Notes: generated from the letters alone by a model not told the origin. A stretch of DNA of 64,000 bases from Paraburkholderia aromaticivorans (GCF_012689525.1 NZ_CP051515.1:1984001-2048000); one strand, 5' to 3'; positions 16,392-25,510 are shown, counted from the stretch's first letter. Numbers and translations are program-made.

Positions 16392-17636
16392 ATGAAAGAA
16401 GCCTCGGCAAGCCCGCATCGATCGAGCCGCGCGATGGCCGGCAAGACGCGTTCGCTCGTGATTCTGCTGCTCTGCCAGGTGGGCGCGATGAGCGTGTGGT
16501 TTTCATCGTCGGCCGTCGTGGCGATCGTCAGGCAGGTAGAGAGTCTGTCTGCCTTGCAGGCGACCTTGCTGACGAGCGCCGTGCAGGCCGGCTTCGTGGC
16601 CGGCACCGTCACGAGCGCCCTGCTCTCCCTTGCCGACCGCTTCGATCCTCGGCGGCTCTTCATGATTAGCGCGTTGACGGCGGGCGCCGCCACCGCCTGT
16701 CTCGTATTCCTCGCGCCAGCGAGTCCGCTTGCGATCCTGTTGCGGCTGTTGACGGGCATCTGCATGGCGGGCGTTTATCCGGTCGGCATGCGGCTCGCGG
16801 CAACCTGGGCGAAAGGCGATCTCGGTTTATTGATCGGGCTGCTGGTCGGCGCGCTGACCTTCGGCTCGGCGAGTCCGCATCTGCTGGCGGCGCTCGGCGG
16901 TTCGAACTGGCGCGCGATCTATGGCATCTCGGCGTGCTGCGCGCTGCTGGCGGGCGTCGCGATTCTGCTGTGCGCCGTCGGGCCGAATATGGCGCGCGCG
17001 ACGCGCATCGAATGGTCCGCACTGGCCGGCGCCTGGCGCAACCCCGCGCTGCGGCTCGCGAACCTCGGTTATCTCGGCCACATGTGGGAGTTGTACGCGA
17101 TGTGGGCGTGGCTCGCCGTATTCCTGCAAGCGAGCTTTACGGCGGCCGGTATGCCGCAGCCGCGCGCGGCGGCCGAATGGCTGACCTTCGGCGCGGTCGC
17201 GGCGGGCGCGCTCGGCGCGTGGCTCGGCGGCGTGCTGGCGGATCGGCTCGGCCGCACCACCGTGACGATCGGCGCGATGGCCGTGAGCGGCGCGTGCGCC
17301 GCGTTGATGGGCTGGCTGCTCGGCGCGCCGGTCTGGCTGGTCGGCTGCGTGGCGCTGTGCTGGGGGATTTCGGTGATCGCCGACTCCGCGCAGTTTTCGG
17401 CGAGCATTGCGGAACTCGCCGAGCCGGCGTCGATCGGGACGTTATTGACCGCGCAGACCTGCGCGGGTTTTCTGTTGACGCTGGTGAGCATTCATCTGGT
17501 GCCGGATGTCGTCGCGTTGGCGGGTTGGCGCGGCGCCTTCGGCATGCTCGCGATCGGGCCGCTGCTCGGCTGTATCGCGATGCTGCGTTTGCGGAATTTG
17601 CCGGATGCGCGACGGCTTGCGGGTGGCCGGCGTTAG
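16392..17636 (+). CDS. MFS transporter
   Basis: A 414-residue major facilitator with about 12 hydrophobic helices and the loop 2-3 acidic/basic pattern ADRFDPRRLF. The first helix begins SLVILLLCQVGAMSVWFSSSAVVAI. A second in-frame Met (16434) is also possible as the start. It is the third gene of the monooxygenase/flavin reductase operon, so import of the compound to be oxidised or export of a product is likely. The branch (CynX/NimT-like or related) is only approximate, and no substrate can be assigned. Confidence 0.78.
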   Translation: MKEASASPHRSSRAMAGKTRSLVILLLCQVGAMSVWFSSSAVVAIVRQVESLSALQATLLTSAVQAGFVAGTVTSALLSLADRFDPRRLFMISALTAGAATACLVFLAPASPLAILLRLLTGICMAGVYPVGMRLAATWAKGDLGLLIGLLVGALTFGSASPHLLAALGGSNWRAIYGISACCALLAGVAILLCAVGPNMARATRIEWSALAGAWRNPALRLANLGYLGHMWELYAMWAWLAVFLQASFTAAGMPQPRAAAEWLTFGAVAAGALGAWLGGVLADRLGRTTVTIGAMAVSGACAALMGWLLGAPVWLVGCVALCWGISVIADSAQFSASIAELAEPASIGTLLTAQTCAGFLLTLVSIHLVPDVVALAGWRGAFGMLAIGPLLGCIAMLRLRNLPDARRLAGGRR

Positions 17637-17656
17637 AACGCCGAGCCGCTACCTGG

Positions 17657-17872
17657 TCATCCTCTCCAATGTCCCGGCATCCACGCCCAATGATTGCCTT
17701 CCCAACGATAGTGGCCTTTCACCCAGTGATAGCCCGGCGCGGGCGCGGCGGGCACCACCTCGACGAGCGGCTCGGGTTGCGGCGGCCGCGCCGGCTCGAC
17801 CACGCAGGCTGATAACAGTGCGGCGCAAAGAGCCGCGAGCGATACGGCGCGTAGATTCGATTTGATTTTCAA
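17657..17872 (-). CDS. Small lipoprotein with WXXGXW-type motifs
   Basis: A 71-residue frame starting at TTG 17872 behind a strong AGGAGAGG site. The signal peptide ends in the lipobox LLSAC, giving a lipid-anchored Cys at about residue 23. The mature part has a Pro-rich linker and the repeats YHWVKGHYRW and HWAWMPGHW, members of the W/Y-x-x-G-x-W repeat family seen in many small Burkholderia envelope proteins (BcpO-related). Function is unknown. It is convergent with the MFS gene and resembles the longer protein at 22825-23145. Confidence 0.75.
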   Translation of the reverse strand: MKIKSNLRAVSLAALCAALLSACVVEPARPPQPEPLVEVVPAAPAPGYHWVKGHYRWEGNHWAWMPGHWRG

Positions 17873-18105
17873 GTTCCTCTCCTGAGCGTTCTGATTGGAT
17901 GTAAGCCGGTCCTTTTGCCGACTCTTTGGGTGACAAACAGGTGAATCGGCGCCATGCCGGCTCGCCGGGTGACTTCAAGTGAACTGCTCTCCTTGCCGCT
18001 CTTTGAACGACATCATCTGAGCCGTCCCGTTGCCGGCTCTTTGACTGACGACGTGGATGAAAGCGGATTCATTTGCGGCATCCAGTCAATCTCCATACGC
18101 CACCA

Positions 18106-19263
18106 CTACGCGCGCACGATGCCGCTCAGCGGCCGCCCCGCCGACGCCCGACCAAATAGCGCGGCCGCCGTGCGCTGCGGATCGAGTCCGAGACTTTCGC
18201 TCGCGGTGCCGGCGATCAAGGCATCGAGCGAGGTGGTCGGCTTGAGGTCACGCGCTTCGTAAAGGTTGTGCGGCGCGAGACCCGGCCAGTCGGCGATCAC
18301 ACGTCCGCCCTGCACCGAGCCGCCGAGCACCATCGCCACCGATCCCGTGCCGTGATCAGTACCGCCCGTGCCGTTGGCGGCGGCGGTTCTGCCGAACTCC
18401 GTGGCGACCAGCACGGTGGTCTTGCTCCACAACGGGCCCATGCCGTCGCGCAACGACGCGAGCATCGTGTCGAGCGCTTTCAACTGATTAGCGAGGCGCG
18501 CGTTCTGCGCGCTGTGTGTGTCCCAGCCGCCGGTTTCGATCATCGCGATCCGTGGCCCGTTCTCGCGTGACAGGAAACCAGCGGCGAGCTTGCCGAGACT
18601 CGCCGGATCCTGACGCGCGCTGGCGTCGCCCGCCAGACCGCGCGCGGTCATCGCCGACTCCCACAACGGACGCAACTGCGCGTCCTGATCGTAGAGTTGC
18701 GAGACGCGCGTGAGCAGATCGTCGGGGGCTTGCGGCAAAGCCGAAGGCGCATACGACGTCACCGCCGCCGGCCCGCGCAACGCCATCGGCACGGTCGGCG
18801 CGAACGCGATTGCGTTCTCACGCGTGGCCGGCAACTGCGCGACGAGCCGGTTCAGCCAGCCGTCTTTCATCTGATACGGCGACGTGCCGCCGGTCTCGAG
18901 CACGTTCTGTCCGTCGAAGTGCGAACGGTCGCGATACGGCGACGCCACCGCGTGCACGAACAGCGCCTGATGGTTCGCATACATCGCGGCGGTCTGAACC
19001 ATCGCGGGATGCAGCGCGAAGGTGCCGTCCAGGCGCGGCGCGTTCGAAGTGTCGATGGCAAGCGCGCCGCGCAGTGTGGCGTAGGCGGGTTCGGCGTACG
19101 GCACGACGATGTTCAGACCGTCGGCGGCGCCGCGCTGGATCACGAACACGAAACGGCTCTCGGTGGCGACGCTTGCGAACGCGATCCGCGGCGACACGAG
19201 CATCGCGCCCGCGCCGGCGGCGGCGACGCTCAGAAACTTGCGGCGTGACAGCATGGCATTCAT
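18106..19263 (-). CDS. DUF1501 protein (Tat-exported, sulfatase/phosphatase-fold)
   Basis: A 385-residue protein. The N-terminus SRRKFLSVAAAGAGAMLVSPRIAFA is a twin-arginine signal with an SRRKF motif. The body matches DUF1501: RFVFVIQRGAADGLNIVVPY, NHQALFVHAVASPYRDRSHFDGQNVLETG, MIETGGWDTHSAQN and VLVATEFGRTAAANGTGGTDHGTGSVAMVLGG. The His/Asp residues in the last two segments are likely metal ligands of the alkaline-phosphatase-like fold. DUF1501 and DUF1800 genes are usually paired; here the start overlaps the DUF1800 stop by 4 bp. The pair is probably periplasmic or secreted. Substrate and role are unknown. Confidence 0.85.
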   Translation of the reverse strand: MNAMLSRRKFLSVAAAGAGAMLVSPRIAFASVATESRFVFVIQRGAADGLNIVVPYAEPAYATLRGALAIDTSNAPRLDGTFALHPAMVQTAAMYANHQALFVHAVASPYRDRSHFDGQNVLETGGTSPYQMKDGWLNRLVAQLPATRENAIAFAPTVPMALRGPAAVTSYAPSALPQAPDDLLTRVSQLYDQDAQLRPLWESAMTARGLAGDASARQDPASLGKLAAGFLSRENGPRIAMIETGGWDTHSAQNARLANQLKALDTMLASLRDGMGPLWSKTTVLVATEFGRTAAANGTGGTDHGTGSVAMVLGGSVQGGRVIADWPGLAPHNLYEARDLKPTTSLDALIAGTASESLGLDPQRTAAALFGRASAGRPLSGIVRA

Positions 19264-20879
19264 CTCCGTTGAAAATCCGGCGAGACCAGCAACAACGCGA
19301 TCGCCGTTGACGCGCTCTCGGCGCGCGATACCGCCGTGGCCGTCGGCGCACTGAGCGAACCGGCGAGCAGGGTCTGGCCGAGTGCGCGCGCATCGAGCCG
19401 GTCGCCGACTTGCGACGCGAAACGCTGCGCCACTTCGACCCGGCGCACGAGCGCGTCGGGCGCGGCCCAGCTAGCGGCGATGTCGTCGTAACCGGCGGGC
19501 GAGCCCGGACGCCACACCGGCTGACCGAGTTGCGTGAGAATGGGCGCCGTCTGCAGCTTGCCGAGGTCCTGCCAGCCGAGTCCGCGCATCGAGGAAATAG
19601 TCCATTCCCACGGCGTTTTGAATTTCACGGCCGTGGGCGACCACGCTTGCGGCATGTCGATCAAGGCGCGATAGACGGTCGGCAGATCGCCGCCGCTGCG
19701 CTCGAACGCGCTGGCCAGATGTTCGCTCACGCCGGGCGGCGGATTATCGGCGACGAAATGACGGGCCAGCTTGCCGCCGATATGCTGCGCGGTCGCGGGC
19801 GCGCTCGCGAGGTCGTGCAGGATCGCGAGCGACTGCTCAACGCCCACCTGATCGTAGCGACGCCCCATGATGGTCCGCGAACCGGGCTCGTGCAGCGCGG
19901 CGCGAAACACGAAGGTGCCCGGCGCGGCGTTCTGCTGCATGGCCAGCCGGCCCGCATTGCCGGCATTGCCGGCATTGGCTGGATTGCCCGCGACGCTCCA
20001 GCCGGTCAGCGCGCGGGCGAATTCGGTGACGTCGTCCTGGCTGTAGCCGCTGCGCACGCCGAGCGTGTGCAGTTCCATGATTTCGCGCGCGAGGTTTTCG
20101 TTCAGACCGCGCTTGCGCTCCGGATTGCGCTGCGCGGCGCGCATGGCCGCCATGCTGTCCGGTCCGACCGAGCGCGTCTGATCGAGAAACACTTGCATGG
20201 CCGGATGACGTTCGACGGCCACCAGCATGTCTTCGAAGCGGCCCAGCACGTGCGGGCGAATCGCTTCGGCCTCGAACGAACCGGCCAGTGCCGCGACGCC
20301 GGGCTTCTCGGTGGAGACCGCGAAATGGTTGGACCAGAAATGCACCAGCCGCTCGATGAACGGCGTCTGCGTGGTCAACGCACTCGTCACCCGTGCATTT
20401 ACCGATGAGCGGTATATGTCGAGTATTTCACCTCGAATCGCTTTTCGTTCGGCTTGCCTGGCGGTTTGCGCGGTTGCTTGCGTTGAGTTTGGTGTGTCGG
20501 CCTGCGCGTTTGCTTGTGCGTTTGCCTGAGTACGGGTTTGCCCGTCAGGCATGGTCATATTTTGCGCGTTCGCCGTTCCTGAGCTGGTTTGGCCATCAGA
20601 CGTTGCGATGTTTTGCGCGTTCGCGGGACCCGTCGCCGCGCCGTCGCCCGCATTCTGACGAGCCTGCTGATTGAACTGCATACGCTGCTGCACGAGTTCA
20701 GTGGAGAGCGCCACCGAGTCGGGCTGATTCGCCCACGCGGCAGGCCGCGCCTGGTACTGTTCGAACTGCGCGAGCAGCCAGCCTTTTGGATTGGCGGGCG
20801 GCGTGTCGTCGGCACGCGCGCCCAGACCGAAGCGGTTTAGCGCAATCGCCGCGGCGTTCAGGTTCGGTGAGTTGGCCAT
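19260..20879 (-). CDS. DUF1800 protein with a low-complexity Gln/Ala/Asn-rich insertion
   Basis: A 539-residue DUF1800 protein. It begins AAIALNRFGLGARADD, has the core RLVHFWSNHFAVSTEKPGVAALAGSFE, GLNENLAREIMELHTLGVRSGYSQDDVTEFARALTGW and PWEWTISSMRGLG. Residues about 75-145 are an insertion of NAQN/DGQT/QANAQA low-complexity repeats, whose DNA is visibly repetitive. A second small run, NAGNAGNAGR, lies near residue 305. DUF1800 proteins accompany DUF1501 partners; the stop overlaps the downstream DUF1501 start by 4 bp. The gene follows an ECF sigma, anti-sigma and periplasmic sensor by 73 bp, so stress-controlled expression is plausible. Function is unknown. Confidence 0.83.
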   Translation of the reverse strand: MANSPNLNAAAIALNRFGLGARADDTPPANPKGWLLAQFEQYQARPAAWANQPDSVALSTELVQQRMQFNQQARQNAGDGAATGPANAQNIATSDGQTSSGTANAQNMTMPDGQTRTQANAQANAQADTPNSTQATAQTARQAERKAIRGEILDIYRSSVNARVTSALTTQTPFIERLVHFWSNHFAVSTEKPGVAALAGSFEAEAIRPHVLGRFEDMLVAVERHPAMQVFLDQTRSVGPDSMAAMRAAQRNPERKRGLNENLAREIMELHTLGVRSGYSQDDVTEFARALTGWSVAGNPANAGNAGNAGRLAMQQNAAPGTFVFRAALHEPGSRTIMGRRYDQVGVEQSLAILHDLASAPATAQHIGGKLARHFVADNPPPGVSEHLASAFERSGGDLPTVYRALIDMPQAWSPTAVKFKTPWEWTISSMRGLGWQDLGKLQTAPILTQLGQPVWRPGSPAGYDDIAASWAAPDALVRRVEVAQRFASQVGDRLDARALGQTLLAGSLSAPTATAVSRAESASTAIALLLVSPDFQRR

Positions 20880-20952
20880 ACCATCCTCTTCGGCTGTGGA
20901 TAGTCCTTAAACGGCTGTCACGCAAAAATCCGTCGCAGCCGCTTCAGGTTTT

Positions 20953-21483
20953 TTACTCGCCCGAAGTTTCGCTCGATGCCTGATTCGCCGGCTTCTTCGC
21001 CGCGTTGTTCGCATTCGCCGCCGGCGCGGGTTCACGCCATTGCCCGCGCACTTTCAGGCTGTCGGCGAATTGAACCCGCTCCTCGGGCGACAAGGTCGCC
21101 GCGAAGTCGGCCACACGGCCTTCCACTTGCGCGCGCAGATGGCTGTCCGCCTGGCGCGTGCGCTCGAGCGCGGCGTCCAGCGCGGCGCGATCGAACTGCG
21201 GCGCCGCCAGCAGACGCAACACGTCGCGACGCCCTTCGCGGCCTTCGCGGGCGTATTGCCGGCCGTCGCGGCGTGCGTCTTTCAGGCCGTCGATAAAGGC
21301 TTTCTGGCGCTCGGTGGACAGCGTTTCCGCGGCGAAGCGCAGCGCGCGCTGTTGCGCCAGCACGGGCGCCGTCGCGCCGCGCGCGGCAAACCATTGATAA
21401 GCACCGCCGACGATCGCGCCCACCAGAAACACATTCAGCACCAGCGAGGCCACCAGCACGACTTTCCATGACCGGCCGTTCAT
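20953..21483 (-). CDS. Periplasmic heavy-metal-sensor-like protein (Metal_resist/CpxP type)
   Basis: The 176-residue product starts at ATG 21483 after GGAGCG, overlapping the previous stop as ATGA. Residues about 8-30 form one transmembrane anchor (WKVVLVASLVLNVFLVGAIVGGAYQW). The rest is a charged helical region with ERQKAFIDGLKDARRDGRQ...REGRRDVLRLLAAPQFDRAALDAALERTR and the LSPEERVQFADSL motif, typical of the periplasmic Metal_resist family related to CnrX/ZraP. With the adjacent sigma and anti-sigma genes it resembles a CnrYXH-like signalling set. Metal sensing itself is only a family guess, since no His/Cys cluster is evident. Confidence 0.75.
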   Translation of the reverse strand: MNGRSWKVVLVASLVLNVFLVGAIVGGAYQWFAARGATAPVLAQQRALRFAAETLSTERQKAFIDGLKDARRDGRQYAREGREGRRDVLRLLAAPQFDRAALDAALERTRQADSHLRAQVEGRVADFAATLSPEERVQFADSLKVRGQWREPAPAANANNAAKKPANQASSETSGE

Positions 21484-21908
21484 TCGTCGCTCCAATCGGC
21501 GGACGAACCACCGAAGCTCGAAGTTAAATAAGACGACTCATGTGTGAGCGGCGCCTGCGGCCCGGTCTCCGTCAGCACGAAGAACGACACGGCGAAAGCG
21601 CCCGCCACACCACCCAACAGTCCGACGCCCGCGACCGCCGCGCCCGACCACCACAGGCGGCGTCGCGGCGGCGCCGGCTGCCGCACCGGCGCGCTGTCGA
21701 GCACGCGCTTGACCAGGGCCGCGTCCGGCGGCTCGACCTTGTCGGCGGCGAGCCACGCATCGACGCCCGCCGCCTCCGTCAGCAGCGCATCAGCTTCGGC
21801 GCGATGCGACTGCGCCCACGCCTGCGCCGCCGCGCGCTCCTGTTGCGGCCAGCGGCGCGGCTCGGCGCCGTAGGCCTCGACGATCTGCTGAAATCTTTCA
21901 GGCGTCAT
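21480..21908 (-). CDS. Probable membrane anti-sigma factor
   Basis: A 142-residue protein overlapping the sigma-factor gene stop by ATGA and the next start by ATGA. The N-terminal ~75 residues are soluble and helical (ERFQQIVEAYGAEPRRWPQQERAAAQAWAQ), and one membrane segment lies at about 88-112 (WWSGAAVAGVGLLGGVAGAFAVSFFVL). The tail is Ser-rich. This arrangement, a short cytoplasmic sigma-binding region plus a single transmembrane helix directly downstream of an ECF sigma gene, indicates an anti-sigma factor. No zinc-binding HxxxCxxC motif is present. The call depends on context. Confidence 0.7.
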   Translation of the reverse strand: MTPERFQQIVEAYGAEPRRWPQQERAAAQAWAQSHRAEADALLTEAAGVDAWLAADKVEPPDAALVKRVLDSAPVRQPAPPRRRLWWSGAAVAGVGLLGGVAGAFAVSFFVLTETGPQAPLTHESSYLTSSFGGSSADWSDE

Positions 21909-22465
21909 GACTTGTCCTTGCTAAGGCCGCTGCCGGCCAGTTGAGCGCGCAGATTGCGGCGCGCGCGTGCCAGCAGACTTTCCAACGCATCGACGCTGAT
22001 GCCCATCAGGGCCGCGGCGTCGATGTTCGACATTTCCTGGTAGTAGTTGAGTACCAGCGCCTCGCGCTGGCGTGCCGGCAGCGCGGCGAGTGCATCGCGA
22101 ACCCGCTGGTCCTGGGCGCGCGCTTCGAGTCTGGCCTCAGGCACCGGCGCGGGATCGACCTCCTCGGGCATCTCGTCGCGCGGCTCTTCGCGCCGGCCGC
22201 GCAGCCGGTCATAGCAGAGATTGAGCGCGACGCGATGAATCCACGTGTCGAACTTCGCCTCGCCTTCCCGCCAACGCGACGCCTGTTTCCAGATGCGCAC
22301 GAACACCTCCTGCGCCACGTCTTCCGCTTCCATGCGGTCGCCCAGCATGCGGGTGGCGAGCGCAAGCAGACGCGGCAGCTTGCGCGAGACGAGCGAGCGG
22401 ACGGCGGCCGGATCTTGCCGGCCGATCTGTTCGAGCAATTCCGCGTCGGGGTCGCGTTCGCTCAA
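21905..22465 (-). CDS. ECF-type RNA polymerase sigma factor
   Basis: A 186-residue ECF sigma factor. Region 2 is at about 25-95 (KLPRLLALATRMLGDRMEAEDVAQEVFVRIWK, FDTWIHRVALNLCYDRLR), an acidic linker follows, and region 4 is at about 125-178 (LPARQREALVLNYYQEMSNIDAAALMGISVDALESLLARARRNL). The start is a TTG at 22465, with GAGGAG about 10 bases upstream. Its stop overlaps the anti-sigma gene, and the sensor, DUF1800 and DUF1501 genes follow on the same strand, so this operon is probably autoregulated. The promoter motif it reads cannot be defined from one site. Confidence 0.88.
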   Translation of the reverse strand: MSERDPDAELLEQIGRQDPAAVRSLVSRKLPRLLALATRMLGDRMEAEDVAQEVFVRIWKQASRWREGEAKFDTWIHRVALNLCYDRLRGRREEPRDEMPEEVDPAPVPEARLEARAQDQRVRDALAALPARQREALVLNYYQEMSNIDAAALMGISVDALESLLARARRNLRAQLAGSGLSKDKS

Positions 22466-22658
22466 GGCACGGCGCTCCTCGGCGCGAGTGCGTGCCGCCG
22501 CATGAATCTCGCCGTGGGTTGAACGTCAGTCACGCAGAAGCCACTCCTTCCGATGCCTCTCATGCCGCCTACACCTCACACGGATGGTTGCACGCGCACC
22601 GGTTCGAACGGTGCGCGCGGACAGTGAAGACGGCGCGTCTCGCCATGCACTGGCGCGA

Positions 22659-22760
22659 TCAATATACGACGACCGCCGGCCGATAGTAGGCCGGCCGCGC
22701 CGGGTACACCACACAACCGGCGAGCGTGGCCGCCAGCAGAATCATCACGAGCATTTTCAT
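22659..22760 (-). CDS. Very small lipoprotein (about 33 residues)
   Basis: From ATG 22760 the product is 33 residues: a lipoprotein signal (KMLVMILLAATLAGC) with the lipobox LAGC at residues 13-16, then a short Tyr/Pro-rich tail (VVYPARPAYYRPAVVVY). It lies between the sigma gene and the WXXGXW protein gene on the same strand. Small Pro/Tyr-rich lipoproteins of this kind are common but uncharacterised in the group. The longer frame extends upstream but has no signal peptide at its start. Confidence 0.6.
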   Translation of the reverse strand: MKMLVMILLAATLAGCVVYPARPAYYRPAVVVY

Positions 22761-22824
22761 AGCAGTCTGCCTGTTTGGAGAACGCAGCGTGCCGAAAAAA
22801 ATCGACCGCCGTGGCGCTCCCGGG

Positions 22825-23145
22825 TCATGCCCAATGGCCTTCCACCCAACGCCAGTTCGGACCACGCGCTACCCAGTGCCCCGGCACCCAGCGATGACCG
22901 ACGCGCACCGCCTGCCAGTGGCCGCCCACCCAGACATAACGGCCCTGGGCCCAACGCCAGTGGCCCGGATCCCATGCGTAACCGGCACGCGGCGCCGGCA
23001 CCACTTCGACGCGCGGCGACGGCGGCGCCATCGGCGCGACGATCACCGCCTGCGCGAAGGCCGGCGCGGCGCTGAGTGTGGCGGCGCAGGTCAGCGCGGC
23101 GGTCAGCATGGCGGTGAGCAGGCGAACCGGTTGGGTGGATGTCAT
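22825..23145 (-). CDS. Secreted WXXGXW-repeat protein
   Basis: A 106-residue product starting at ATG 23145 after GGGAGAAA. The first ~37 residues are a Sec signal peptide (LLTAMLTAALTCAATLSAAPAFAQA). The mature part has a Pro-rich linker (APMAPPSPRVEVVPAPR) and then five W/Y-x-x-G-x-W-type units: YAWDPGHWRW, YVWVGGHWQ, HRWVPGHWV and NWRWVEGHWA. This repeat family is predicted to be envelope-associated. It resembles a shorter lipoprotein at 17657-17872 with the same motif and linker. Function is unknown. Confidence 0.8.
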   Translation of the reverse strand: MTSTQPVRLLTAMLTAALTCAATLSAAPAFAQAVIVAPMAPPSPRVEVVPAPRAGYAWDPGHWRWAQGRYVWVGGHWQAVRVGHRWVPGHWVARGPNWRWVEGHWA

Positions 23146-23543
23146 GTTGGTTTCTCCCATCAAAGCCGAAGCCGGAAAGCGGCTCCGTTTCCTGTTGAAC
23201 GCAGCAGCGGAAGCAATCCGTCGCTGCGGGCAGTGTGAAAAATCAAAAGGAAAGAAGGATGCGGGAAAAACCGTGGTGAAACGCGAGGCGCAGCGTCGCG
23301 GCCGGCTGCGCGCCGCGATGCGGCGTCAGCAGAACGACAGCAAAGGTTATGCAAACGAATAAAACCCGAGGGCTTCGGTAAGGTTCGCGCCCCGAAATCT
23401 TAATTATCGAATGGTCCAATGCGCGCAGTTTGTCGCGGTAAGACCACTAGCACTAGCTGTATTTCTAACAATATCCCCAGCGAACATCCACACCTACGTT
23501 GATGCAAACGCTGAACGGCGAAGTCGAATCTGGAGCCTTTCAA
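23146..23543. other. Divergent intergenic region without a supported gene
   Basis: This stretch separates the minus-strand WXXGXW gene from the plus-strand phosphatase gene. It holds the promoters of both. The part at about 23390-23490 is distinctly AT-richer than its surroundings. I see no RNA gene or clear operator. Confidence 0.5.
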
Positions 23544-25310
23544 ATGTTCCGTAGAACCCTCTTACCCATCCCGTTTGCAGCGCTGCTTACGCTCGCAGCT
23601 TGCGGCAACAACAGCGTGAGCACGCCTGCACCGGTGGTATCGGCTCAGGACGCCGTGGCCACGACCACGCCGATCAAGCACGTCGTGGTGATTTTCGGCG
23701 AGAACGTTTCGTTCGATCACTACTTCGGCACCTACCCGAACGCTTCCAACCCGACGGGCGAGCCACAATTCGTGGCGGCCACAGGCACGCCGACGGTCAA
23801 CAACCTCAGCAGCAACAACCTGATCACGGCCAACCCGAACGCGCTGGCCACCTCGCCGAACACGGCGGGCCGCACGGTCGGCAGCGTGACGATCGCGGGC
23901 CTGGGCCTGCCGGCCGCCGATCTGCTGCCGTTCCGCCTGGACCGCTCGCAAGCCAATACGTCGAGCCAGAACCACGCCTACGCGGCCGAAGAGCTCGCCT
24001 ATAACAACGGCGCGATGGACGCGTTCCCGCTCTTCACGGCAGCCACTTCGACGATCGCCGGCAGCACCGGCGCGTTCGCCACGAAGGGCCAGGTGCTCGG
24101 CTACTTCGACGGCAACACGGTCACGGCGCTGTGGAACTACGCGCAGAACTTCGCGATGAACCAGAACGCGTACACGGACACGTATGGTCCGTCGACGCCG
24201 GGTGCGCTCGAAGTGGTATCCGGTCAGAACAACGGCGTCGTCGTGACCGGCGGCACGTCGGCCAATGCGATTCCCGACTCGGCAGGCAGCTTCACGATGA
24301 TCGGCGACCTCGACCCGACCGGCGACGTCTGCACGATCTCGGCAAAGAGCACGCCGACCGGCGCGATGTCGTCGAATAACAAGAACATCGGCGACCTGCT
24401 CAACGCGAAGGGTCTGACGTGGGGCGGCTTCATGGGCGGCTTCAATCTGCAGACCGTCAACGCCAACGGCACGACTGGCTGCTTGCGCTCGACCTTCTCG
24501 CAAGTGCTGAACGCGACCAAGGCCGACTACGTGCAGCATCACGCGTGGTTCCAGTATTACGCGAGCACGGCCAACCTGGCGCATACGCGTCCGTCGTCGA
24601 CGGCGATGATCGGCTCCGCCGATCCGCTCGACAACTCGGCAACGCCGGTGCACCACCAGTACGACACCGACGACTTCTTCGCCGCGGTGAAGGCGGGCAA
24701 CTATCCGTCGGTGAGCTTCCTGAAGGCGCCGGCGATTGGCGACGGCCATCCGGGCAACTCGGATCCGATCGACGAACAGGCTTTCGTGACCAAGGTGGTC
24801 AACTTCCTGCAACAACAGCCTGACTGGAAGAACACCGCCGTGATCATCGCCTACGACGATTCGGACGGCTGGTACGACCACCGTTTCAAGGCACCGACGA
24901 GCGCATCGTTCGATTCGACCACGGCGCAATCCGCGGGCGGCAAGACGGTGGCGGGCACCGACAACCTGAGCGGCGTGGGTCAGTGCACGGCAGCAGGCGC
25001 AGTACAGCCGCAAGGCGTGAACGGCGGCGCGGTGAACGGCCGTTGCGGTCCGGGTACGCGGACGCCGTTTATCGTGGTGTCGCCGTGGGCGAAGGTCAAC
25101 TTCGTCGACGATACGCCGATCACCCAGGCCTCCGTGGTGCGCTTCATCGAGGACAACTGGCTGGGCGGTCAACGCCTCGGCGGCGGTTCGTTCGACGCGA
25201 CGGCGGGCAGCATCATGAACATGTTCAACTTCACGGGCTCCGGCAACAATCCGGCGCTGTTCCTGGATCAGAACCTGGGTACCAAGCTCGCAGCCGCGCC
25301 GGCGAGCTGA
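23544..25310 (+). CDS. Phospholipase C / acid phosphatase-family lipoprotein (AcpA-like phosphoesterase)
   Basis: From ATG 23544 (preceded by GGAG) the product is 588 residues. The N-terminus FRRTLLPIPFAALLTLAAC is a lipoprotein signal with lipobox LAAC. The catalytic region begins IKHVVVIFGENVSFDHYFGTYPN, the metal and nucleophile-bearing start of bacterial phosphoesterase (phospholipase C/AcpA) proteins. Later motifs include SSQNHAYAAEELAYNNGAMD, GDGHPGNSDPIDEQAF, VIIAYDDSDGWYDH and GPGTRTPFIVVSPWAKVNFVDDT. It should hydrolyse phosphate esters or phospholipids at the cell surface. The next gene, a di-haem peroxidase, is 200 bp downstream. Substrate range is unknown. Confidence 0.83.
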   Translation: MFRRTLLPIPFAALLTLAACGNNSVSTPAPVVSAQDAVATTTPIKHVVVIFGENVSFDHYFGTYPNASNPTGEPQFVAATGTPTVNNLSSNNLITANPNALATSPNTAGRTVGSVTIAGLGLPAADLLPFRLDRSQANTSSQNHAYAAEELAYNNGAMDAFPLFTAATSTIAGSTGAFATKGQVLGYFDGNTVTALWNYAQNFAMNQNAYTDTYGPSTPGALEVVSGQNNGVVVTGGTSANAIPDSAGSFTMIGDLDPTGDVCTISAKSTPTGAMSSNNKNIGDLLNAKGLTWGGFMGGFNLQTVNANGTTGCLRSTFSQVLNATKADYVQHHAWFQYYASTANLAHTRPSSTAMIGSADPLDNSATPVHHQYDTDDFFAAVKAGNYPSVSFLKAPAIGDGHPGNSDPIDEQAFVTKVVNFLQQQPDWKNTAVIIAYDDSDGWYDHRFKAPTSASFDSTTAQSAGGKTVAGTDNLSGVGQCTAAGAVQPQGVNGGAVNGRCGPGTRTPFIVVSPWAKVNFVDDTPITQASVVRFIEDNWLGGQRLGGGSFDATAGSIMNMFNFTGSGNNPALFLDQNLGTKLAAAPAS

Positions 25311-25510
25311 TCCGCGGACGTGCCGTGCCCTCTTCTCCTGCGCTTGCCGTTGCGTGATGCGCGAGTCTCATTCGTGCCTCACGCCGCGTGGCGGCGCGTA
25401 GCGGGAAGCGTCACGCACCCTATGTCGTAGTTGGGCGTCGAGCCAGTGCAAACGTGCTGGCTCGATTTTGCTTTTTATCGCACCCGATCGAATCATCTGT
25501 CATCACCGCC

